DNA of 64,000 bases from Luteolibacter algae (GTDB lineage Bacteria > Verrucomicrobiota > Verrucomicrobiia > Verrucomicrobiales > Akkermansiaceae), in contig NZ_JBHUIT010000031.1 of assembly GCF_042683045.1 (NCBI RefSeq), positions 124,001 through 188,000 of the forward strand, given 5' to 3'. The notes beneath the pieces are model-generated. The model was not told the DNA's origin. It saw nothing but the letters and a program-made list of their open reading frames with translations, and did no database searches. Within the stretch, counting starts at the first letter, position 1, and each line of letters starts with the position of its first letter. This document shows positions 26,842-35,476 of this stretch, in pieces. Position numbers and translations under genes: made by a program.

Positions 26842-28468
26842 TGCCGGGCGCCGTCTCCGGCGCTATGTAATAGGGGCCTACAGAGTCGCGCTGATTGGTG
26901 CGGCGATGTGGTGCCTCTGGTTTGGGAGCAGAAATGGTGGGAACACATCACCGGATCAGCTCCTGGATTTAGCTAGCGAAACGCTGTCTTCGGCCACCTC
27001 GATAGGTGAGGCGGAAGACGGCTTTTTTGCTATCTTGAATGAATCCGGAGAGACGGTTGGCTGGGCGGGGACGACATTCCCCGAGGCACGGAATATCCAA
27101 GGATACTCGGGTCCTTCGGAGCTTTTCATCATTCTCGATGCGGAAAGGAAAGTGCTCGCCGTGAGATTTCTGAAATCTGCGGATACCTCCGGGCATGTGG
27201 AAAAAATCAAACAGAGTGCCTCGTTCTGGGAGCAATGGACAGGGAAGTCAGAAAGCTGGCTTGCTGGGAATCCCGAGCCACATATCGTAAGTGGAGCGAC
27301 CTTGACCAGCGAAGCGATGGCACGAGGTGTCGCCGCAAAATTTGGCGCAAAAGGGCTGGACGAATGGTTTCCGGATCCGGTGAAACTGTCCGATCTCTCC
27401 AAGCTATACCCAGAGGCCGATGAACTGATGGCCACGGATCGCGAGGGGATCATCGAGGTTCGCTCCAAAGGTAAGTCCGTAGGCACGGTTTTGCGTAGCA
27501 GCCGTATGGGGGTAAAAGTCCGTGGCTTCAATAGCACCTCGGATGTGATTGCTGCTCTTTCCTCAGATTCCAGGACGGTTCTCGCCGTAATTCTACTGGC
27601 TAGCAGGGATAATGATCCTTATGTCCGTTATGTTCAGGAGGAATTGGTTTATGCCAATGATTTCAAAGATAGAAGCGTGGCATCCATTCTCCAAAAGGAG
27701 TCGGAAACTTTCATCGTCAGCGGGGCGAGCATCACTGCGGAGGCGGTCATTCTCACAGTGCAGGAAATGCTACAAATCTTCCGAATGCCACCCCCGAAAA
27801 CGCCTTTCCCGTGGATGACGGCGCTCGCTTTGGGTTGGATGTCATTCGGAGTCATATTGGGACTGGGCAAGTGGGGAAATAGCGCAAGGTGGCGGATCGG
27901 TTTTGCGGTTGTCTCAGTGATCGCCGGGCTGGGGCTGGGCTGGATGGTTAGCCAGGCACAGCTTATCGGATGGGGTAGCCATGGGCTTTCCACCCATCTC
28001 GCATTACCTTTGATTGTTCTGACTGCGATCGCCATGCTAGTTCCTGCATTTTTTGGTAAGAACGTCTACTGTAGCAGGATCTGTCCACATGGTGCGGCTC
28101 AGACAATACTGGGCAAGATCACCAAGAAGCGTTTTGCACTGCCCGCGAGAGCTCACAAGCTTCTACAAAAGCTGCCATGGATCACACTCGTGGCAATCTG
28201 GAGTATTGCCTTTATTGGCTGGAAATTCGCGTTCGCTATGGTTGAGCCATTTGAGATCTGGAGCAGCGGTTTTTACTCCTTCCTCCCGGCATTTATCCTG
28301 GTCACCGGGCTTGTCGCCTCGGTCTTTCTTCCCCAAGCCTATTGTCATTACGGCTGTCCGACCGGGGCAATGCTGAAATTCCTAACGCATTCACCATCCT
28401 CGTGGACACGCCGTGATAGCGTCGCTACGGTGCTGATCTGTGCCGCCTGGGTGCTACGTTTTTTATGA
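26798..28468 (+). CDS. Membrane FMN-binding and iron-sulfur electron-transfer protein (NosR/NapH-like)
   Basis: The start is uncertain: I take the ATG at 26798, overlapping the previous gene by 44 bases; the frame is open back to 26666. The product (556 residues) has a first membrane helix, then two extracytoplasmic FMN-binding domains. The first has SGATLT with T168 as the likely ApbE flavinylation site; the second has SGASIT (S311 in place of Thr). About six membrane helices follow, carrying cysteine pairs CSRICPHG (C425, C429) and CHYGCPTG (C516, C520) of the NosR/NapH/CcoG type. It likely moves electrons across the membrane. The apbE gene begins inside its stop codon. Confidence 0.8.
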   Translation: MSCADLSKSHQTKTDAGRRLRRYVIGAYRVALIGAAMWCLWFGSRNGGNTSPDQLLDLASETLSSATSIGEAEDGFFAILNESGETVGWAGTTFPEARNIQGYSGPSELFIILDAERKVLAVRFLKSADTSGHVEKIKQSASFWEQWTGKSESWLAGNPEPHIVSGATLTSEAMARGVAAKFGAKGLDEWFPDPVKLSDLSKLYPEADELMATDREGIIEVRSKGKSVGTVLRSSRMGVKVRGFNSTSDVIAALSSDSRTVLAVILLASRDNDPYVRYVQEELVYANDFKDRSVASILQKESETFIVSGASITAEAVILTVQEMLQIFRMPPPKTPFPWMTALALGWMSFGVILGLGKWGNSARWRIGFAVVSVIAGLGLGWMVSQAQLIGWGSHGLSTHLALPLIVLTAIAMLVPAFFGKNVYCSRICPHGAAQTILGKITKKRFALPARAHKLLQKLPWITLVAIWSIAFIGWKFAFAMVEPFEIWSSGFYSFLPAFILVTGLVASVFLPQAYCHYGCPTGAMLKFLTHSPSSWTRRDSVATVLICAAWVLRFL

Positions 28469-29262
28469 ACTCTCGTTTCGTCGCCTTCGTTGCCGTTGCT
28501 GTCTTTCTCTGTGTGATTGGAAATTCCTGCAGCAAAAAAAACGAGGTGAGAACCTTGCAGGGGGGGGCGATGGGGACAACCTGGCGGCTCGAATGGCGTG
28601 GCGATTCCGCACCCGGAATAGAGTCTGCCGTTTCCAGAACTCTTGAAAAATGGGAACAAGTGCTGAGCCACTGGCGACCGGAATCCGATCTCTCCCGTTA
28701 CAATAACGGTGAGCCGGCGACGGAGGAGCTGCAGACGGTAATAGAACTGGCGGAATCAATCGGTGATGCCACGGCCGGGGCCTTTGACTTCAGATTGTTG
28801 AAGGAAAGCTCGATGGCGGGTTTCGGCCCGGGAGGGAGAGGAATCGACCTATCCGGGATCGGGAAAGGTTATGCCGTGGACCGCGTCGGAGATGTATTGC
28901 TGGAACTTGGCATCAATGATTTCGCCTTTGAGCTGGGGGGGGAAGTTCTGAGCCGTGGTGGAGAATGGACGGTCAGCATCGAAAAACCGGATACCGCTGC
29001 GCGAAGCATTGCCCGGACATTGGTCTTGAAAAATCAGGCACTAGCAACCAGCGGGAATTATCGTCAGTTCAAGCCGGTTCCCGGAGGGCTTTCCAGTCAT
29101 ATTCTCGATCCAAGGACGCGGGAGCCGATCATTCGCCCGGCATGCTCGGTAAGTGTGATTGCCCGGGATTGTGCCACGGCCGATGCCTGGGCCACAGCCT
29201 TGTTCGTGCTTGGTCCGGATGTATCCGGGCCTGCCTCCATCGAGGTGAGTTGGCAAAAATAG
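28465..29262 (+). CDS. apbE: FAD:protein FMN transferase, lipoprotein
   Basis: An ApbE-family protein of 265 residues that transfers FMN from FAD to a threonine in exported FMN-binding domains. It has a hydrophobic N-terminus ending in a Cys at 22 (VIGNSC), a slightly atypical lipobox. Family marks are GGAMGTTWRLEW, LSHWRPESDLSRYN, GIDLSGIGKGYAVDRV, FELGGEVLSRG and the C-terminal ADAWATALFVLG. The ATGA overlap with the FMN-binding membrane protein shows the pair is coupled; that protein is the evident substrate. It is shorter than many ApbE proteins, which exceed 300 residues, but the core motifs are complete. Confidence 0.92.
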   Translation: MNSRFVAFVAVAVFLCVIGNSCSKKNEVRTLQGGAMGTTWRLEWRGDSAPGIESAVSRTLEKWEQVLSHWRPESDLSRYNNGEPATEELQTVIELAESIGDATAGAFDFRLLKESSMAGFGPGGRGIDLSGIGKGYAVDRVGDVLLELGINDFAFELGGEVLSRGGEWTVSIEKPDTAARSIARTLVLKNQALATSGNYRQFKPVPGGLSSHILDPRTREPIIRPACSVSVIARDCATADAWATALFVLGPDVSGPASIEVSWQK

Positions 29263-29340
29263 GGATTCCCTGCGGATATGTCACTATTTCCGGTTGATGT
29301 TTCCTCCTGAACCCTTTTGACTCTGCCCGCTCCGAACCTC

Positions 29341-30567
29341 ATGGCACTTATTGTTCAAAAATACGGCGGAACTTCCGTTGGCTCGATAGACCGCATCCGA
29401 AACGTTGCGGGCAGGATGGCGCGCACCCGCGATGCTGGAAACCAAGTGGTGGCTGTTGTCTCCGCTATGTCTGGCGTGACCGACGGCCTTATTAAGATGG
29501 CGAAGGAGCTGAACGAAGAACCGGCAGACCGCGAGCTCGATGTCCTCCTTGCAACAGGCGAGCAGCAATCCATCGCGCTCGTGGCAATGGCATTGCACTC
29601 ATTGGGGGTGGATGCGGCATCTGTGACCGGCAGGCAGGCGGGCATTTACACCACCGGTTCACACACACGGGGGCGGATTTCCAATATGGATCCCACCCTT
29701 ATGCGCAAATTTTTGGACGAGGGCAAAACACTCGTTGTCGCCGGCTTCCAGGGAGTGACCTTGGACGGAATGGTGCACACGCTGGGCCGTGGAGGCTCCG
29801 ATCTCACCGCTATCGCTGTCGCTGCCGCACTCAAGGCGGATGTTTGCCAGATTCTTACGGATGTGGACGGCGTCTATACCTGTGATCCCCGTATCGTAAA
29901 AAACGCGCGCAAGCTCCCGGAAATCTCCTACGATGAAATGTTGGAAATGGCTTCTTCCGGCTCGAAGGTTATGCAATCGCGTTCTGTCGAATTCGCGAAA
30001 AAATTCGGCGTGATTTTTGAGGTTCGCTCCTCACTCAATGACAACCCAGGAACTCTCGTGTTAGAAGAACATCCCAATATGGAAAACGTCGTCATCCGTG
30101 GCATTTCGATCGAGCGCTCCCAGGCGCGCGTTACTATCTCAGGAATTCCGGATCATCCGGGAATGTCGGGAAAAATTCTTGGCTGTCTTGCGGAAGCTGA
30201 AATCAACCTCGATATGATCGTTTCGAACATTTCCAGCGAAGATCGCTCGAAGCACTCCTTTACCATGCATTCCAATGATTTGGGTAAAGCACAGGCTGCA
30301 TTGAAACCGGTCCTCGCGGAGCTTTCAAAGGATGCGAAGATCGAGACGGAAGCGGGCATTGCCAAGCTTTCAGCTGTTGGAATCGGCATGCGCTCGCATT
30401 CCGGGGTGGCTGCCACAATGTTCAAGGCACTTGGCGACAAGGGAATCAATATCGGCATGATCTCTACTTCAGAAATCAAGATCGCAGTCACAGTGGATGA
30501 AATCCACATTGAGGATGCTGCCCGCGCCGTTCACGACGCCTTCGGTCTGGACAAAGAGCCTGTTTGA
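29341..30567 (+). CDS. lysC: Aspartate kinase
   Basis: Aspartokinase of 408 residues, starting at the ATG of MALIVQKYGG; an in-frame ATG at 29317 adds eight residues. The kinase domain shows KYGGTSVGS, FQGVTLDG, LGRGGSDLTA and the DGVYTCDPR segment. Two C-terminal ACT domains (from about residue 265, ARVTISGIPDHPGMSG) would bind lysine or threonine for feedback control. The length matches the single-function, ACT-containing type rather than a fusion with homoserine dehydrogenase. It is preceded by 78 bases after apbE and is probably separate from it. Confidence 0.96.
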   Translation: MALIVQKYGGTSVGSIDRIRNVAGRMARTRDAGNQVVAVVSAMSGVTDGLIKMAKELNEEPADRELDVLLATGEQQSIALVAMALHSLGVDAASVTGRQAGIYTTGSHTRGRISNMDPTLMRKFLDEGKTLVVAGFQGVTLDGMVHTLGRGGSDLTAIAVAAALKADVCQILTDVDGVYTCDPRIVKNARKLPEISYDEMLEMASSGSKVMQSRSVEFAKKFGVIFEVRSSLNDNPGTLVLEEHPNMENVVIRGISIERSQARVTISGIPDHPGMSGKILGCLAEAEINLDMIVSNISSEDRSKHSFTMHSNDLGKAQAALKPVLAELSKDAKIETEAGIAKLSAVGIGMRSHSGVAATMFKALGDKGINIGMISTSEIKIAVTVDEIHIEDAARAVHDAFGLDKEPV

Positions 30568-30636
30568 AGAAATCTCCGCGCTGCTTTCCAGATGCGTTTT
30601 TCGCAGAGAAGCATGCGGTATTTTTTCTGGGTAAGG

Positions 30637-32430
30637 CTAGGATTTCACCATTGCACACGGATCGGTGTATTTGGCCAGGATCCTGGTGCTGACCTGTTCC
30701 AGATCGACCAAGATGAAGCCGTCCAGTGCGTCGTTGAAACTCTCATCGACTCCGAACCCGAGAATCACTCCGTTCAGCTGCAGGTAATGTTTGATAAGAG
30801 TCGGGACCCCTTTGGCATCTGGCTCCAATTCCTCCACCAGGCTGGAGACGTGGTCGATTTTCGGTAATGCCTCCGGGTAGTCGAAGCTTTTCAGACTGCG
30901 GAGTTTGGAAAATTTCGGGTGTTTTCTGGCACGGATCTTGGTTTCGAATCCTTTGAGCATTTTCTGGCTTCTGAGGAACTGGAGGATCAGCCCTTTTGAA
31001 AGTGGATGGTAGGCATCGCTGATGCTCACCGCGCCGAAAAGTTTTGAGTAGCCGGGATTCCGCAGCACATAGCTCATGATGCCCTTCCAAAGAAGAAACA
31101 ATGATGTCCCTTTCCGTTGATAGCCGGGAACGATATAGGAGCGGCCCAGCTCAAGGGTTTTTCCCAGAGAGTCAAACGCATCATGGGAGTATTCGAATAT
31201 CGTGCTCGAATAAAGACCGGCGAATCCACGGGAAGCGATGATCTCATCAACTTTACCGATGCGGTAAGCTCCCACGATTTCACAAGTCTCATTGTTCCAT
31301 AGAAAGAGATGATCGTAAAATTGATCGTATTGATCCAGATCGAGCGCTTTTCCGGTGCCTTCGCCAACGAGCCGGAAGGTGAGCTCTCGGGTCCGTCCGA
31401 TTTCGTGCAAGAGGTTGGGGATCTGTTGGGCCGTGGCCACGTAGACGTGAAAAATCCCACGCTGAATAAGCCGGCAATCCTCGGGAAGGTTTGATAACTC
31501 GTCCAAAAATGCCGGAACATCTTTTCGCTCGGAAATTGGCGCCTGCTTTTTTTCGGGAGGTTTTTCCGCCGACCCGGGGGACTGAAATTTGTTTCTTTGA
31601 TGCGAAAGGATCTCGCTACGCATTTGGTAGAAGCGGATGAGCTTCTCCGGAGTATCGTGCTCCGCACTGGTTGTAGGACGAATGGCTTTACCGATGCGAA
31701 GCCTAACCGTGGTGCCAGCTCTGTTGTTGAACTCACGGACAAGCATCGCAGTTCTCAACCGTGGGTGGATCAAACCTGAAAGGTGAAATATCGCGCTATT
31801 CACACCTTCGAAATGCACTGGCACCACAGTCGCGCCGGTTTTCACCGAAAGCCTCGCGAGGCTGCTGTGCCATTCGACTTCGTCCACCTTGCTGCTCCGG
31901 ATATTCCAATGAGCGACTGTCCCGGCTGGAAACGCTCCCAGGCAGTGACCTTGTGCAAGCCAGCGGAAGGATTCTCTCAATCCTGTGCCATTCTCCTTGA
32001 TGGCGCCTTTTGTGCCGAAAGGATTTACGGCGATGATATCCCCGTTAAGGAGCGGAATATGCTTGAGAAGGAAATTTCCCATTAGCTTCGAGTCTTCCCT
32101 TCGCTGGGAGATAATATCTCCCAGAATGATTCCATCGATGCCGCCGAAAGGATGATTGGCGACCACAATAACCGGACCAGTCCGTGGAATGAATTCGACG
32201 CTGCCATGGGTGATTTCATAAGTGACCCGGGCGGATTGTAGTATGCTGGAAAAGTGATTTTTCGTTTCGCCTGCCGCGTCTATTACTTCTGAGTCATGAT
32301 AGATTTTGTTCACTTTGGTCACCCCGAGTAGGTTTTCCGCAGTCTTCTGGAAGCACGATTTGAATAAAACTCTCCGTATCGTCCCATCTGGCAGGAATTT
32401 TGAAAGGTCGATGAGGTTACGGAGCGGCAT
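30637..32430 (-). CDS. Bifunctional OlsF-like acyltransferase (ornithine or aminolipid synthesis)
   Basis: The protein has 597 residues with two acyltransferase parts. The N-terminal half has PlsC-type motifs (ANHPFGGIDG for NHx4D, GAFPAGTVAHW for FPEG-like). After a Lys/Pro-rich linker (~300) the C-terminal part matches the OlsB/hemolysin-like GNAT-related N-acyltransferases (EIVGAYRIG, LELGRSYIVPGYQRKG, FGAVSISDAYHP). This O-acyl plus N-acyl fusion is the layout of OlsF, which makes ornithine lipids alone. An aminolipid head group other than ornithine is possible. Ornithine lipids replace phospholipids under phosphate limitation in many bacteria. Confidence 0.82.
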   Translation of the reverse strand: MPLRNLIDLSKFLPDGTIRRVLFKSCFQKTAENLLGVTKVNKIYHDSEVIDAAGETKNHFSSILQSARVTYEITHGSVEFIPRTGPVIVVANHPFGGIDGIILGDIISQRREDSKLMGNFLLKHIPLLNGDIIAVNPFGTKGAIKENGTGLRESFRWLAQGHCLGAFPAGTVAHWNIRSSKVDEVEWHSSLARLSVKTGATVVPVHFEGVNSAIFHLSGLIHPRLRTAMLVREFNNRAGTTVRLRIGKAIRPTTSAEHDTPEKLIRFYQMRSEILSHQRNKFQSPGSAEKPPEKKQAPISERKDVPAFLDELSNLPEDCRLIQRGIFHVYVATAQQIPNLLHEIGRTRELTFRLVGEGTGKALDLDQYDQFYDHLFLWNNETCEIVGAYRIGKVDEIIASRGFAGLYSSTIFEYSHDAFDSLGKTLELGRSYIVPGYQRKGTSLFLLWKGIMSYVLRNPGYSKLFGAVSISDAYHPLSKGLILQFLRSQKMLKGFETKIRARKHPKFSKLRSLKSFDYPEALPKIDHVSSLVEELEPDAKGVPTLIKHYLQLNGVILGFGVDESFNDALDGFILVDLEQVSTRILAKYTDPCAMVKS

Positions 32431-32479
32431 GGTCTTATTAGCTGGAAAACAATGAACTTTTTCGCGTTAGGATACAGCC

Positions 32480-32899
32480 ATGGAAGGACCACCAAAGGAA
32501 AGACTCTCACGAAGCGGGCGCGATTCCGTATCGATGGGCTTGATCGCAATGGTGTTTTTTATCATCTGGGGGCTGCTGGTAAACTGGGAGTATGGAGTCG
32601 CTGCGAGAATCCAGGTAGCGGTGACGCAAGGCGTTGTGAGTATGGTTTCGACCGCACTTTCGGCTGAATTTATCCGTTGGGTAGTCATGCGCTGGAAAAG
32701 CGGAGGTGGGCGACGCATCTTTGGTGCCGGTTTTGTCAGATACGTATTCATTTACACACTGGTGGCCCTTGCTCATGCCGTTGCCGGCACTCCGGAAATT
32801 CTGCGCACCATGATGCCGGGATTGATCGTGGGAGTATTTTTCTGCTTCGGATATTCATGGCGGATCTCAAGCCAGCTTCCTTTGGATGCGGGAGCATGA
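32480..32899 (+). CDS. Small hypothetical membrane protein
   Basis: The protein has 139 residues with three or four hydrophobic helices (LIAMVFFIIWGLLVNW, VAVTQGVVSMVSTALSA, FVRYVFIYTLVALAHAVAG, IVGVFFCFGYSW). It is divergent from the OlsF-like gene by 49 bases and convergent with the ATP-grasp gene. No family is recognised. It might be related to small membrane partners of lipid-modifying enzymes, but nothing in it proves this. Confidence 0.6.
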   Translation: MEGPPKERLSRSGRDSVSMGLIAMVFFIIWGLLVNWEYGVAARIQVAVTQGVVSMVSTALSAEFIRWVVMRWKSGGGRRIFGAGFVRYVFIYTLVALAHAVAGTPEILRTMMPGLIVGVFFCFGYSWRISSQLPLDAGA

Positions 32900-32911
32900 G
32901 ACTTTCTTCCG

Positions 32912-33970
32912 TTAAATTCTCGCTTTGTGCGAATTGAGCCGTTCGCGGAGCCTGGCAAAACTAATTGGGCGATGACCAAAATTTCTGTTCTCCGCACCGT
33001 ATTGGAAAGCCCGGGTCCATTGGGCTGCGAGGCAGCGCCAAGCATACCATAATCCATGACGGGGATCATACATGTGGGTGGGCTCGGAAGTTACGCCGTT
33101 TAGCTCCACAATCTGCCAGTTTCTCCCTGCTTTCAGATCTTCCTCGCTTGGGACGCGGATATCATAACGCCCGATGTGGAATCCGGCGAAATGCTTGGTC
33201 GCCGCGTCGATTGCCAGTATGAGCTCAGGGGTGATCAAATGACTGTGATCGAAAAAGACCGAGCCCTGGGAATGCGTGCCCAAGCTATTCAACCGGAAGA
33301 TTTCCCCCTCGGGAAGAATCTTGTCCAGATGTGCAGCATGCATTTTCAGAAAGAGCGGAGCCATGCAGACGGCTCTGGAGTCGGCGAGGATTAATCTTTC
33401 GAGCCTGTTGATACCATCTCCTGTGACGGTAGTATTTCCTTTTAGCGTGATTCCCGTGATTGATCCATTTTCATTGAGAGGAGAACGCTCGTAAAAAACT
33501 CCATATTCGATCCCCGGGATATGTTTCTGAACGATCACCGGTAGTTTGCATGCCAACAAGTAGGCGATGACCTCCTGCCTGGACTGGGCGATCAGAACTC
33601 CGCGGCCTCTTTCTCCGGTATCAGGTTTTAAAACGATCGGGTAGCTTTCCCCAAGTGCGGCATGCGCTTGATCAAAGGCTTGAAGCTTCTCCACCGCGGA
33701 GAGGTCCGATGAAATCAATTTGAAATCGGCGACATGGCCGGAACTCCGAAGTTGTTCCAGAATTGCACTTTTTGAATCTTCGACGAAGCCGCCGGAAGGC
33801 ATTCCCGGGTTGGCCAGGGTAACTACCATAAATGACCGATGTCTTGCCGCATTCCAAAGAAAGACCGGAGTAATAGGCAGATATAATGGCAAACTCGGCC
33901 AGTATTCCCAACGCACGAGGCGGCGCCATCGTCCATATAGTAATCGTCTTATGCGCCAGCTATTCGTCAC
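32912..33970 (-). CDS. ATP-grasp domain protein
   Basis: The protein has 352 residues with the marks of an ATP-grasp ligase: PIVLKPDTGERGRGV (phosphate-binding Lys and loop), PVIVQKHIPGIEYGVFY, and the metal-binding FHIGRYDIRVP...QIVELNG. Proteins of this type are annotated as D-alanine-D-alanine-ligase-like but the substrate is unknown. The N-terminal region (RRLVRWEYWPSLPLYLPI) is basic and aromatic, suggesting membrane contact. No obvious partner lies near; the gene ends 12 bases from the convergent small membrane protein. Confidence 0.75.
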   Translation of the reverse strand: MTNSWRIRRLLYGRWRRLVRWEYWPSLPLYLPITPVFLWNAARHRSFMVVTLANPGMPSGGFVEDSKSAILEQLRSSGHVADFKLISSDLSAVEKLQAFDQAHAALGESYPIVLKPDTGERGRGVLIAQSRQEVIAYLLACKLPVIVQKHIPGIEYGVFYERSPLNENGSITGITLKGNTTVTGDGINRLERLILADSRAVCMAPLFLKMHAAHLDKILPEGEIFRLNSLGTHSQGSVFFDHSHLITPELILAIDAATKHFAGFHIGRYDIRVPSEEDLKAGRNWQIVELNGVTSEPTHMYDPRHGLWYAWRCLAAQWTRAFQYGAENRNFGHRPISFARLRERLNSHKARI

Positions 33971-34145
33971 TTGGCTTAGATAGTGGCTGCCCTGCGATAC
34001 TTACCAGTCAAAAAGAGCATCAGGATCCCTGGCCCAGGAAACGACTTTTATAAACACAACCACGGAAAAAACTTCGCATTCCGGTGCTGAAGTGGCAAAG
34101 AAGCTCTGAGTTAAAGGCGGAAGCCGACTTAGATTTTCAGAACCT

Positions 34146-34874
34146 ATGTGCACGATCTCGTGGAAAACCGATTCCAATGGTAGCAGACGTGTCTATTTCA
34201 ATCGGGATGAATTAAAAAGCCGTCCGGTGGCAATTCCTCCGCAAAAGTTTTCGAGCACTAACGAGGTAGCTTATCTGGCACCGATCGATCCAGCGGGAGG
34301 AGGCACCTGGATGGCTGTAAATGAGCGCGGCGTGATGATTGCGCTGCTGAACCGATGGCATGAGAAGGTTAAACTTCATGGGCGAAAGTTATCCCGTGGT
34401 GAGATCGTTTTGAGTCTTGCCGATTGTAAAAGTGTAGAAGAAGCGGAAGTCCGGATTCACTCCCGGGACCTCGGCTGCTTCCTTGCATTCACTATCGTTT
34501 TATCGGATCACCATAGTTTTTCTATTTTTGCCTGGGATGGTAAGCGCTTGGTTCGTGAGGATTTACATAGCCCGATCACCTCATCATCATTTGCTTTCCC
34601 CGAGGTGAAATGCTTCCGCGAAGCAGCACTCGCCAACGGCGACGTCCGAAGAGTGCATGCGGGAGTTGATATCATTCCCAGTGCTTACACAGTGAGAATG
34701 AATCGGCCGGATGCACAAACCTGGAGTCGTAGTGAAATCACGTTTTTAGAAAAATCGGTGATCTGGGATTACTGGGAGGAAATGCCAGACCTGAGCGGGG
34801 AGCCTACCCATTACCGTGCCAGTCTCACGCTTAAGCCGAATCATTCCGATCATGGAGCTATATCCGTTTTGTAA
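34146..34874 (+). CDS. NRDE (TANGO2-like) family protein
   Basis: The protein has 242 residues, starting MCTISWK with the Cys-2 typical of the family, and has FNRDELKSRP (the NRDE motif), DPAGGGTWMAVN and GVMIALLNR. TANGO2-like proteins have been linked to haem trafficking and to Ntn-hydrolase-like folds with Cys-2, but the biochemical role in bacteria is unproven. The start of the following DinB-like gene could overlap its 3' end, depending on the start used. Confidence 0.82.
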   Translation: MCTISWKTDSNGSRRVYFNRDELKSRPVAIPPQKFSSTNEVAYLAPIDPAGGGTWMAVNERGVMIALLNRWHEKVKLHGRKLSRGEIVLSLADCKSVEEAEVRIHSRDLGCFLAFTIVLSDHHSFSIFAWDGKRLVREDLHSPITSSSFAFPEVKCFREAALANGDVRRVHAGVDIIPSAYTVRMNRPDAQTWSRSEITFLEKSVIWDYWEEMPDLSGEPTHYRASLTLKPNHSDHGAISVL

Positions 34875-34938
34875 TATTTTTTCTGGAATATCTGTCAACG
34901 CCATTGCTCTCAAACCTAGCTTTTCTGCGACGCCTGCC

Positions 34939-35448
34939 ATGCCCTCATTGATCTCCTCCAATATATATTTTCTACATCAAGGTATGGATCTTCTCCGGAT
35001 CATCGATGATGCGATTTATAGCACGCCAGTCATGAATTTTTATGGTTCCAGCCTGGGAGGGCATCTCAGGCATTGTATTGATCACTACGATGGCTTTGTC
35101 CGCGGCGTAAAAGAGGGGACGATCGACTATGACTCCCGTTCTAGAGATAGAGTTATTGAAACCTCTGTAAATCAAGCAATGCAGAGGCTTGAGTCTTTGG
35201 CCAAAGAGCTGGAGCGGGAGATTTCATCAATAGATGCGGGACGTGAAATCCGGGTGAAAATGGATTGCGGCGGAGAGACCGGGATGCATTGGCAAGTGTC
35301 GTCGGTTGGTCGCGAGCTACAGTTCCTGACAAGTCATACGATTCACCATTTTGCGATGATGAAAGGAATGTGCTGCACTCTCGGGGTTGCTCTGCCGATG
35401 GATTTTGGAGTTGCTCCGTCTACTTTGCGGTATTTGAGAAATGCCTGA
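34939..35448 (+). CDS. DinB-like helical-bundle protein
   Basis: I use the ATG at 34939 (169 residues); an earlier start at 34816 or 34852 would overlap the NRDE gene and adds low-quality sequence, and a later one at 34984 is possible. Histidines in GSSLGGHLRHCIDHYDGF and LTSHTIHHFAMMKGM match the three-His metal site of DinB/YfiT-type four-helix bundles. The reaction is unknown; the family includes thiol-dependent transferases. It follows the NRDE gene directly and may be cotranscribed with it. Confidence 0.7.
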   Translation: MPSLISSNIYFLHQGMDLLRIIDDAIYSTPVMNFYGSSLGGHLRHCIDHYDGFVRGVKEGTIDYDSRSRDRVIETSVNQAMQRLESLAKELEREISSIDAGREIRVKMDCGGETGMHWQVSSVGRELQFLTSHTIHHFAMMKGMCCTLGVALPMDFGVAPSTLRYLRNA

Positions 35449-35476
35449 TCCAAAATGCCGACTCCTCTGGGTCGGC

